Below are positions 1 through 7,138 of a stretch of DNA of 14,175 nucleotides, piece after piece. Under the pieces are notes generated by a model. The model saw nothing but the letters and a program-made list of their open reading frames with translations, ran no database searches and was not told where the DNA came from. The DNA is from Glaciecola sp. UBA1851 (GTDB lineage: Bacteria; Pseudomonadota; Gammaproteobacteria; Enterobacterales; Alteromonadaceae): contig DDIL01000068.1 in the NCBI GenBank assembly GCA_002338515.1, forward strand, positions 1 through 14,175, read 5' to 3'. Within the stretch, counting starts at the first letter, position 1, and every line of letters starts with the position of its first letter. Both the position numbers and the translations under genes were made by a program.

Positions 1-38
1 ATATGTTAATTCTCAAAATATTTGGCTATCTCAATTTT

Positions 39-440
39 TTAATTTTTAGCGCTTTGCTCATTAACTAATTTAACAGATAAATACACAACCCAAATGCCTA
101 GCGTAATATCCACGCTACCACAGAACTCAGGCCACCAATTAGGCGCAACTGAAATGCTATAAATATAAATGTGCACGATATCGTATAGTCCATGCAAAAT
201 AAGCCCTATTCCTATCATGATTGGTGCTTTTTTTACCCCAAGTAAAGCAAACACTACAAAACAAAATGCGACTATTAATTCAATAACAATAGACTCATTA
301 GCCATAACAGCAAAAAGAACATAATAAGACGCTATTACCATAAGCACGACAGGATAAAAACTTTTGTCTTGGTCAAAGCGTGTTAATTTACCCGCCACTG
401 CAATAAACAGCGCAACGCAAAAGCCCACAAAAATAGCCAA
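39..440 (-). CDS. Small integral membrane protein of unknown function
   Basis: I do not recognise this 133-residue protein with certainty. It is strongly hydrophobic, with about four predicted membrane spans (roughly residues 2-18, 29-46, 50-67 and 108-125). A polar, aromatic-rich stretch between the last spans contains HGLYDIVH and NWWPEFC, with His, Asp, Trp and Cys that look conserved in character and could form a functional face. The only in-frame start is TTG at 440, because a stop lies three codons upstream; AAGAG about 10 nt before it is a fair ribosome site. The TTG falls one base after the stop of the kinase-like gene, so the two are probably translated together. The short spacing suggests it is the last gene of the transcript seen here. 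No function is inferred. Confidence 0.6.
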   Translation of the reverse strand: MAIFVGFCVALFIAVAGKLTRFDQDKSFYPVVLMVIASYYVLFAVMANESIVIELIVAFCFVVFALLGVKKAPIMIGIGLILHGLYDIVHIYIYSISVAPNWWPEFCGSVDITLGIWVVYLSVKLVNEQSAKN

Positions 441-441
441 A

Positions 442-945
442 TTAAATTAACTCTTGATTAGTAGTTAAAACAACTTTGTTGCCGCCAAATGCTTCAAAAA
501 GTGCTTTATGTGCTGATAACGAGAAGGTATCGTCACGATTTTCATAATTCCTTATCCATTCAACTAGCATCGCTAAATTGGCGTCTTGAGCTTCTTTACT
601 TTTATATTTGTGAGGCTCAAATGGTCGGTTTATTGCGTTATTGATACACTTAGAAATTGGCAAATTCATAAATATCATATTGGTTGCTAAAGGCGATACC
701 AACTGCAATAAGTCAGCATAACAACCTTCAATTACCCATCGGTTATTTTCACTAATAAATTTATGAATGATGCTTTCAGATTTCGCTATCGCCATTCTTT
801 GCGGTGGCAAGGTACTTGTTTCGTCATAGGGTTGCCATGCAATTGTATCTAAATCGAGGTGCTCAAGTTTGAAGGTTTGCTTGAGGTGCTTAGCGTATGT
901 CGATTTACCCGAGCCTGAGTTACCAAAAATAATGACTTTGTTCAT
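442..945 (-). CDS. P-loop nucleotide kinase-like ATPase (adenylate kinase/topology-modulation type)
   Basis: The protein starts with a beta strand and a clear Walker A loop, GNSGSGKST (about residues 6-14 from the chosen start), followed by LDLDTIAW, WVIEGCYADLL and MIFMNLPISKC. This layout is seen in small AAA/adenylate kinase-like proteins often annotated as topology modulation proteins or shikimate kinase-like; substrate is unknown. I chose ATG at 945, giving 167 residues. A GTG at 954 would add three residues, but it lies inside the AAGGTGG ribosome site (951-957), which is ideally placed 5 nt before the ATG. The gene begins about 40 nt after the histidine kinase stop and could share its transcript, but nothing links it functionally to the exporter. 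The family is cytosolic. Confidence 0.8.
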   Translation of the reverse strand: MNKVIIFGNSGSGKSTYAKHLKQTFKLEHLDLDTIAWQPYDETSTLPPQRMAIAKSESIIHKFISENNRWVIEGCYADLLQLVSPLATNMIFMNLPISKCINNAINRPFEPHKYKSKEAQDANLAMLVEWIRNYENRDDTFSLSAHKALFEAFGGNKVVLTTNQELI

Positions 946-950
946 CACTA

Positions 951-957
951 CCACCTT
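951..957 (-). promoter_or_regulatory. Ribosome binding site deciding the kinase-like gene start
   Basis: AAGGTGG on the minus strand lies 5 nt before ATG 945. The longer reading frame with a GTG at 954 would begin inside this site, so the ATG is preferred. Confidence 0.65.
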
Positions 958-985
958 ATGAATAATTTGAGTAAGCGAATTTGGA

Positions 986-2284
986 TTAAGATAACATGGG
1001 CAATATTATACGTACTGATAATCCGCCTGATTCTCTATTTTGTAGTGCAATGCTGCCGTGATGAGCATCTATTATTTCACGGCATAATGCCAAACCAAGT
1101 CCCGAACCCTTTGACTTTGTTGAGTAGAATGGAATAAGAACACTATGTAATCTTGACTCTTCAATTCCCGGTCCTTTGTCATTTACTTCAACTATGGTAC
1201 TGCTATCTCGCTCAGATATTTCAATACTTACTTCTTCGGGCAAGCAGCCTGATTCATGTGCATTTTTCAGTAAATTAATCAGCAGTTGCTCTATTTGACT
1301 TGGGTCTGCATAGATAAATTCCGCGTTTATGTTCACTAAAACAAACTGCCATTGTCGTGCAAGTTGTTCAAACAGATCTTTTACAATTATTCGTTGAATT
1401 TTAGGTTCGGGTATTTTGGCGAATTTGCCATAGCCTTGCACAAACTCAGTTAAATGTTTGATTCTATCGTCAATGGTCGCGAACACCCGATCTAAGCGAT
1501 CTTCATTTACTTTATTACTTAGTATCCTACCACTATGTAACATGGATGAAATAGGCCCTAACGAATTATTTAACTCATGACTGATAACTCGAATAACCTT
1601 TTTCCATACCGCTACTTCTTGCCTACTCAATTCACGCGTCATTTGTTTTAGAATAAACAAGTAATGAGTTTGATTGTTTAGCAAGAAAGTACCTTTAGAC
1701 AAATGCCACGTTTGTGGTTCGTCTTTACCAATAACCATGCTGAATAACCCTTCCCGCCCGCTCAAAATAGCATCTTTTACCCCACTTGGAGAGTGCAGGA
1801 ACAATTCTTCAAGCTGCTTTCCTTCAATTCCAGAACGCATGTTAAAGAAATGACGAGCAGAAATATTGCTAAAAATCACTTGATTCTGGTCATTAATAAG
1901 AAACAATACATCTGGCGAGCTTTGTATAATTTTATCGAGCATTAGCTCACGTTGATAAATCCAATGTTTATCTTCGCGTAATTTATCAACTGTTTGATTG
2001 TATAGTGCACAAAGTTGACCAAGTTCGTCGTCATTATGATAATTAAGTGAATTGGAATACTCACCGTCCTTCAAATTTAATAGCCCAACTTCTAACGCTG
2101 ACAAGCCCTCGCCTACGTCCCTAAATAGTAGTCTAGTGACAATTGAAATTAGTAATATAATTACCACAGCGGCTAATGCTTTATACTCGAGCGCCCATTC
2201 AGCCAACCAAAAAATAGGTACAACCGCTATTCCAGCGCAAATCCCAACAATTAACCATATTCTCGTTAAAATGCGTAATCGCAT
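986..2284 (-). CDS. NtrY-like membrane sensor histidine kinase
   Basis: This is the 432-residue sensor partner of the sigma-54 regulator encoded just upstream. Two N-terminal membrane spans (about 10-28 and 35-54) enclose only a few external residues, so sensing is likely within the membrane or cytosol, or through another exporter protein. They are followed by a HAMP-like linker (52-105) and a PAS-like domain (about 115-215). The phosphoacceptor is His236 in VISHELNNSLGP. The ATPase domain shows the N box LLINLLKNAHES (334-345), G1 DKGPGIEE (369-376) and G2 GSGLGLAL (393-400). Its ATG shares one base with the regulator stop (TAATG), implying coupled translation and balanced amounts. Family knowledge: such kinases autophosphorylate and pass the phosphate to the regulator's Asp. 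The stimulus cannot be read from sequence; an envelope stress or the exported substrate is a guess. Confidence 0.92.
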   Translation of the reverse strand: MRLRILTRIWLIVGICAGIAVVPIFWLAEWALEYKALAAVVIILLISIVTRLLFRDVGEGLSALEVGLLNLKDGEYSNSLNYHNDDELGQLCALYNQTVDKLREDKHWIYQRELMLDKIIQSSPDVLFLINDQNQVIFSNISARHFFNMRSGIEGKQLEELFLHSPSGVKDAILSGREGLFSMVIGKDEPQTWHLSKGTFLLNNQTHYLFILKQMTRELSRQEVAVWKKVIRVISHELNNSLGPISSMLHSGRILSNKVNEDRLDRVFATIDDRIKHLTEFVQGYGKFAKIPEPKIQRIIVKDLFEQLARQWQFVLVNINAEFIYADPSQIEQLLINLLKNAHESGCLPEEVSIEISERDSSTIVEVNDKGPGIEESRLHSVLIPFYSTKSKGSGLGLALCREIIDAHHGSIALQNRESGGLSVRIILPMLS

Positions 2285-3621
2285 TAATATTCAATTCCGT
2301 ATTTATTTAAGCGTCTATATAGTGCTTGTCGACTCATGCCAAATTGCCTAGCAACCCTAGCAATAACGCCTTCGTGCGCTTTAATTGCAGCCACCAATTC
2401 ACTTTTATTCGGTTCTGTTTGCGTTGTTTCTTGGGTAACACTCTTATTTGAGGTAGGTATAAGTGCAAAATCTTTTAATTCCAATACCCCATTTGGCTTC
2501 AATACATCTACCCGCTTGCAGGCGTTTTCTAGTTCTCGAACATTACCTTGCCAAGTGTGACTTATCAAAGCTTGCTCAGCTTCTAAACTCAATTGGCGAT
2601 GAGGCAAAAAATGCGAGATTAAAGGCATGATATCATCGGGGCGTTCTCGTAAACTAGGTACATTTAATTCAATCACGTTTAATCTATAATACAAGTCTTG
2701 CCTGAAGCTGCCATCAGCAATTTCGCTAAGTAAATGACTATTAGTGGCTGAGATTACTCGTACATTAACCCGAATAGTTTCAACTGAACCTAACCTTTCA
2801 AATTCGCCTGTTTGTAAAACTCTTAGCAGTTTTGTTTGCCCAGAATAAGATAAATTGCCTATTTCATCTAGAAATAGCGTACCTCCATCTGCGGCTTCAA
2901 ATCTTCCCACCCTAGCTTTATTCGCGCCAGTATATGCGCCAGCTTGTGCACCAAATAACTCTGCCTCTATTAAATCAGCGGGTAGCGCACCACAATTGAC
3001 TTTCACAAATGGTTTATTATTAAGTGTTGACTGCGACTGAACCAGCTCAGCAATTTTTTCTTTACCTGCTCCATTTGCCCCGGTTATCAGTACAGATATA
3101 TCAGATTTAGCCACTTGAATTGCCATATCGACAATACGTTGCATGGCATTGCTTTCATAAATTAGCCCAACACTAGCAGCAATTTGTTTACTCGGCGCTT
3201 GTGATTTATTGATGTCTGCCAAACGATTGCTGTGCTCTTTTGACTTACCCAAGTCTATGAGGTTGGCCACACTTGTTAAAAGCTTTTGGTCATCCCAAGG
3301 TTTAGCAATATAATCAGCTGCACCGGCTTTTACCAGCTGAATCGCTTGTTCAAGATCGGTCCATGCTGTAATTAAAATAATTGGGAGATGAGGATTAAGC
3401 TCACGTAACTGCTTGAATAGTGTTTTACCTTCTTCACCCGATGTAGTGTCAGCTGTGAAATTCATATCTTGGATCACAAGTGACACTCTGAGTTGATTAA
3501 CTAAATGCACCGCTTCTTTTGGTGAGGTAGTGGTCACAACTTGATAACCATGGATTTCCAGCAGAAGCGACAAGGCTTGCAGCACTGCTGTTGTATCATC
3601 CACTATTAAAATTTTATCCAT
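2284..3621 (-). CDS. Sigma-54-dependent NtrC-family response regulator
   Basis: This 445-residue activator has three parts. The receiver (1-120) has acidic Asp8/Asp9, phosphoacceptor Asp52, Thr85 and Lys107; an unusually long loop rich in Thr, Ser and Glu follows Asp52 (about 54-65). The AAA+ domain (about 150-390) has Walker A GANGAGKE (181-188), the sigma-54 contact loop GAYTGA (228-233, Tyr instead of the usual Phe), Walker B GTLFLDEIG (247-255) and the late motif WQGNVRELEN (357-366). A Fis-type helix-turn-helix ends the protein (about 417-442, ARQFGMSRQALYRRL). By family, the phosphorylated protein forms a ring that remodels sigma-54 polymerase. Likely targets are the palindromes at 8656-8694 ahead of this same operon, which would make it autoregulated (inference). 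GGAAG sits 5 nt before the ATG. Confidence 0.95.
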   Translation of the reverse strand: MDKILIVDDTTAVLQALSLLLEIHGYQVVTTTSPKEAVHLVNQLRVSLVIQDMNFTADTTSGEEGKTLFKQLRELNPHLPIILITAWTDLEQAIQLVKAGAADYIAKPWDDQKLLTSVANLIDLGKSKEHSNRLADINKSQAPSKQIAASVGLIYESNAMQRIVDMAIQVAKSDISVLITGANGAGKEKIAELVQSQSTLNNKPFVKVNCGALPADLIEAELFGAQAGAYTGANKARVGRFEAADGGTLFLDEIGNLSYSGQTKLLRVLQTGEFERLGSVETIRVNVRVISATNSHLLSEIADGSFRQDLYYRLNVIELNVPSLRERPDDIMPLISHFLPHRQLSLEAEQALISHTWQGNVRELENACKRVDVLKPNGVLELKDFALIPTSNKSVTQETTQTEPNKSELVAAIKAHEGVIARVARQFGMSRQALYRRLNKYGIEY

Positions 3622-3651
3622 CTACACTTCCATTTTATTATTCGCTTGTTT

Positions 3652-4857
3652 CTAGATGCTACGAGTAGCGACGCTTGGCGATATGTTAGCGGCTTTATTC
3701 GCTGGCATCACCACTGACAATAAACTGATTACCAAAACGAATAATGCGGTGGCAACAATGTACCAATTATTAAGTTCGGGTAACGAATATTCTTGCAATA
3801 ATGCCTTACCTAAATATAGCGCAGCAATTGAGCCAATGACTAAACCTGCGGTACAAATTATCGAATTTTCTACCAAGAAATAACGAATAATGGCCGATTT
3901 TCTTGCACCTAGCGCCCTTCTAGTGCCTATCTGCTTAGTACGTTTGCTGATATTAAACACGGTTAGTCCAAATATGCCTAATGCCGTAACCAAAACCAAG
4001 ACTACAATTAAAACAACAAGCATACGCATCATTAGAATATCACTTGCATTATAGTTTGCTTTCGCTTCATCCATTCCACGCACATTTGTAATTACACGCT
4101 TATTGTAATCTTCAAGCATAATGTCTTCTATTTGGCGCATAATCGCTTCACGTTCGCCGGCGTTTGCTCTAACAATAAATTTTTGGAAGTTGTTAGGTTG
4201 TAAAAAAGGGAAAATAATATAGTTGTCTGCCGCTCTGTCTTTCAACCAAGGCCCCATCATTTTATCTACAACACCCACTATTTTTAATGGCGCTGGCCCC
4301 ATATATACCGTATTGCCTAATCCGTTGCCTTCTGGAAACATTTCTTCTAAAAAAGCGCGGCTAACGATTATGACTGTAGGTATTTTTGATAAATCTTGCG
4401 AAACTATCACTTCATCAGGGTTAAAATTACGCCCTTCTGAAACTGACACACCCAGTGTATCTAAAAAGTTTTCATCTCCACCAGAATAAGCTGCACGAAC
4501 AGATTTGCTATCGGTTGGATCTGCGTCTAGCTGGAAACTAGATGCTGAGCCACTGCCTGAAAGCGGTACTTCGCTTGCCGCTACTGCATTAATTACACCA
4601 GGAAGGTTTCTGAGCATTGTCTCGTTTTCTTCAAATTTTTGAATTAAATCAATATCATCACTATAAGTGAAAACGGTAAAAGAAAATACTTCATCTTCAG
4701 GATATCCTGTGTCTTGTTGCAAATATTCAATCCTGTCTTGAATAATAAAGGCAGCATTACTCACAATTGCAACGGTTATGGCAACTTGAATAAGCAGCAT
4801 TAGCGCGCCTGCTTTAGAGCGAAGTAATGCGTTGAAAATAGGTTTAATCTCAAACAT
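3652..4857 (-). CDS. FtsX/MacB-type ABC permease, second copy
   Basis: This is a 401-residue permease with the MacB layout: one N-terminal span (about 15-38), a large periplasmic domain (about 39-270) and three C-terminal spans (about 276-302, 332-353, 365-385). QIGTRRALGA (309-318), in the cytoplasmic loop after the second span, is the typical FtsX coupling segment facing the ATPase. I start at ATG 4857 (MFEIKP) because AGGAG at 4866-4870 is 8 nt upstream; the longer frame would overlap the preceding permease by 40 nt and add an unlikely polar leader. It differs clearly from its neighbour, so the two probably form a heterodimer served by the one ATPase gene. By MacB/LolCDE analogy, such complexes move substrates from periplasm or outer leaflet by mechanotransmission rather than through a pore. 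Substrate unknown. Confidence 0.9.
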   Translation of the reverse strand: MFEIKPIFNALLRSKAGALMLLIQVAITVAIVSNAAFIIQDRIEYLQQDTGYPEDEVFSFTVFTYSDDIDLIQKFEENETMLRNLPGVINAVAASEVPLSGSGSASSFQLDADPTDSKSVRAAYSGGDENFLDTLGVSVSEGRNFNPDEVIVSQDLSKIPTVIIVSRAFLEEMFPEGNGLGNTVYMGPAPLKIVGVVDKMMGPWLKDRAADNYIIFPFLQPNNFQKFIVRANAGEREAIMRQIEDIMLEDYNKRVITNVRGMDEAKANYNASDILMMRMLVVLIVVLVLVTALGIFGLTVFNISKRTKQIGTRRALGARKSAIIRYFLVENSIICTAGLVIGSIAALYLGKALLQEYSLPELNNWYIVATALFVLVISLLSVVMPANKAANISPSVATRSI

Positions 4858-4865
4858 GTTTATCG

Positions 4866-4870
4866 CTCCT
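4866..4870 (-). promoter_or_regulatory. Ribosome binding site deciding the second permease start
   Basis: AGGAG on the minus strand overlaps the first permease's TAG stop (4869-4871) and lies 8 nt before ATG 4857. It supports the shorter start and suggests reinitiation or coupling between the two permeases. Confidence 0.6.
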
Positions 4871-6182
4871 ATTGAGTTTTGAGGTAGATGGCGGGTTGCG
4901 TTTTGCACACTAACCAGGCGGGATACATGCCAGCCAAAATACAGGCTGATATTGCAATGACAGGGGCGGCAAATAACATAGATAAATCCATTGTTGCCAG
5001 CGCGCTATAATAAGAATAAGACTCGCGAACTCCCCATAAACCAAGTTGAGCAATTCCAATTCCAATAACGCCGCCGAATAACCCTAACAATGACACTTCA
5101 ACTAGGTGCTGTTTGAATACATCACGTTTACTTGCACCCAATGCTCGGCGCACGCCCACCTCTGGGGCTCTTCGCAAAAACTTACCTAACAACAAGCCCA
5201 GAATATTCGCTAAACAAACAATCAAGAAAAGGAAACTCAAACCAACTAAAATTCTATTATCTTCAGATACTACGTTGTTATATTCAAGCCAGCCATTAAC
5301 ATCTCTTAGCCCGAAAGAAACCCCTTCTCGCGTATATCTGCCTAACCCACCTTGCTCAGTTAAATATGCGGTTAGAAAGTTTTCGTATGCAATTTTTTCA
5401 TCCGGTGAATCAAGCTGCGACCAAAATTGCAACCAGAAAGTTTCTGAGTTCAAGCGATCTTGATATGAATCTATCATTTCATATTTCCAGCCATTGGTGT
5501 TACCCCATGCTGGAAGTTCTAGTGCAGGAATTTGGGTAATTGGCATATAAACAGCCTCTACATTATTGAACGCTCCGTTCGTTAAATCATAATATTTAGT
5601 ATGAATATCCCAGTTATTTAGTACGCCCACAATTTGGTAACTGTTGTCGTCTAAATAAATCTCCTTACCTACTGAATTTTCCCCACCAAATAGCTTTTCA
5701 TTTAACTGTTCACTTATTACAACAACGGGAGCAATGGTGTCTTCTTGGTTTTGTGTCCATGTATCACCATACTTGAAACTCACATTAAACATAGAAAAGA
5801 AATCTCTCCCAGTTACACGGGTTCCTTCTAAAAACGGTTTCACCTGATCGTTATTCATGTGAACGGTAAAACCCGTTCGCATCATCGGCACTTTTTTAGC
5901 TGGAATGTCAGCTTTATACAAAGCCATTGCATCTTTGTAAGTGATTTGCTGTGGCAGATCATCATCTGTCCACCACTGATTACCTTCATCCATTGTATTT
6001 AGTTGCACGGCAAATAATGTGTCACTTTTTTCAGGAATAGGATCCATCGACATCATGTGATAAACAGATAGGCTAGTCATCGTTATGCCAATACCAACAG
6101 CAATTGCCAATACCATAAGGCCTGACACTAAGGGCGTTCGTTTTAAACTACGCCACGCTAAATCAAGATAGTGAACAAACAT
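4869..6182 (-). CDS. FtsX/MacB-type ABC permease, first copy
   Basis: This is a 437-residue permease with an N-terminal span (about 18-40), a long periplasmic MacB-type core domain (about 41-308) and three C-terminal spans (about 310-334, 361-384, 400-420). EVGVRRALGASKRDVF (341-356) is the usual cytoplasmic coupling segment of FtsX-domain proteins. The ATG at 6182 follows the ATPase stop by one base, so the two are translationally linked. Its periplasmic domain is longer and different from that of the next permease. With the adaptor and ATPase it should form a tripartite-type exporter in the inner membrane; family members handle macrolides, peptides, lipoproteins or toxins. Nothing in the sequence selects among these. 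Confidence 0.92.
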   Translation of the reverse strand: MFVHYLDLAWRSLKRTPLVSGLMVLAIAVGIGITMTSLSVYHMMSMDPIPEKSDTLFAVQLNTMDEGNQWWTDDDLPQQITYKDAMALYKADIPAKKVPMMRTGFTVHMNNDQVKPFLEGTRVTGRDFFSMFNVSFKYGDTWTQNQEDTIAPVVVISEQLNEKLFGGENSVGKEIYLDDNSYQIVGVLNNWDIHTKYYDLTNGAFNNVEAVYMPITQIPALELPAWGNTNGWKYEMIDSYQDRLNSETFWLQFWSQLDSPDEKIAYENFLTAYLTEQGGLGRYTREGVSFGLRDVNGWLEYNNVVSEDNRILVGLSFLFLIVCLANILGLLLGKFLRRAPEVGVRRALGASKRDVFKQHLVEVSLLGLFGGVIGIGIAQLGLWGVRESYSYYSALATMDLSMLFAAPVIAISACILAGMYPAWLVCKTQPAIYLKTQ

Positions 6183-6183
6183 G

Positions 6184-6921
6184 TTATGCCTCCACTGCGC
6201 TTTTCATTTTGTTATCGTTAGCGGTATCTAAAACCGCTTCTCTACTTTGATATAGTGTGAAATCTGCTAGTTTACCATCCACCACTTGTATATTGCGGGG
6301 GGCTCTGCGGGCCAATTCAGGATCGTGCGTTACCATAACTATGGTCGCCCCCTCTTTGTTTATTTGCTCTAGTAGCTCCATTACTTGGCGAGCCATTAAA
6401 CTATCTAAATTTCCGGTTGGTTCATCAGCAAGTAGAAACCTTGGCTGACCTGCTAGGGCCCTGGCTATCGCTACTCGTTGCTGCTGCCCACCTGATAGTT
6501 GCTGAGGTAAATGTTTTGCTCTGCTACCTAATCCTACCTTTTCTAGGCAATCTTCTATCCTGCGTTTTCTTTCTGCCGCTTTAATACCCCTATAACGAAG
6601 TGGTACCTCTACATTTTCATATAAATTAAGGTCGGGGATTAAGTTAAAACCTTGAAATATGAATCCTATTTTCTGGTTTCTAAGATCGGCTCTTGCGTTA
6701 TCATTAAGCTTTCCAATATCAACATCATCAAGCATATATTGGCCACCTGTAAAGTTCTCAAGCATGCCTGCGATATTTAAAAAGGTAGTTTTACCCGAAC
6801 CAGATGGGCCTGTAACGGCAATAAATTCACCCTCATTTACCTGCAAGTTAAAATCGCGAAGTGCATGAGTTTGTACTTTTTCTGTTTGATACACTTTTGA
6901 AATATTGGTCATGGTTAACAT
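6184..6921 (-). CDS. MacB/LolD-type ABC transporter ATPase
   Basis: This 245-residue cytosolic subunit powers the two following permeases. All ABC hallmarks are present: Walker A GPSGSGKTT (38-46), Q-loop Gln90 in FIFQGFNLI, signature LSGGQQQR (142-149), Walker B FLLADEPT with catalytic Glu167, and the switch His199 in VTHD. The LolD/MacB subfamily is indicated by FQGFNLIPDLNLYENVEVPL and DEPTGNLDS. AAGGA ends 8 nt before ATG 6921, supporting that start over the internal ATG three codons later. About 25 residues beyond the usual end form a polar tail. It is separated from the adaptor gene by 217 nt holding a strong inverted repeat, the one large break in this operon. Its stop is one base before the first permease's ATG. 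A LolD role is less likely, given the adaptor and two-component partners. Confidence 0.95.
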   Translation of the reverse strand: MLTMTNISKVYQTEKVQTHALRDFNLQVNEGEFIAVTGPSGSGKTTFLNIAGMLENFTGGQYMLDDVDIGKLNDNARADLRNQKIGFIFQGFNLIPDLNLYENVEVPLRYRGIKAAERKRRIEDCLEKVGLGSRAKHLPQQLSGGQQQRVAIARALAGQPRFLLADEPTGNLDSLMARQVMELLEQINKEGATIVMVTHDPELARRAPRNIQVVDGKLADFTLYQSREAVLDTANDNKMKSAVEA

Positions 6922-7003
6922 TGCATGATTCCTTTTTTCTCATTTATTATTGGTTAAAAATGGCATTTTATTTGTAAATTAGCGCATTCTTCGTATTTAT
7001 TGA

Positions 7004-7110
7004 GTTGTGTGGCTATACCCAGTTTGAAAGCCTCGATTTCATGGATGAAATCGCGGAGCGCCCATGGATGGGTTCACAGCGTTCTTTCAAACTGGGTATA
7101 GTCGCACAAC
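7004..7110. repeat. Nested inverted repeat with two internal hairpins (MITE/REP-like)
   Basis: Outer arms at 7004-7030 and 7084-7110 match at 25 of 27 positions; the innermost 18 bp (7013-7030 with 7084-7101) match perfectly and begin CTATACCCAG. Between the arms are two further hairpins: CGATTTCAT/ATGAAATCG (7034-7053, 2-nt loop) and CCCAT/ATGGG (7061-7072, 2-nt loop). Both share the core CATGGATG. The element lies 28 nt after the adaptor stop and 82 nt before the ATPase start, inside the presumed transcript. It has no coding potential and no run of T after the stem, so it is not a classical terminator. I infer a dispersed palindromic element of the REP or MITE kind; as RNA it would fold strongly and could protect or process the message. 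Only one copy occurs in this window. Confidence 0.8.
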
Positions 7111-7138
7111 TTAATTCTTTATCTGTATTACTAGATCG

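Noticed and set aside
7004..7110. The nested repeat read as a CRISPR array or a transposase-bearing insertion sequence
   Set aside because: There are no repeated units with spacers and no transposase frame; the element is only about 107 bp.
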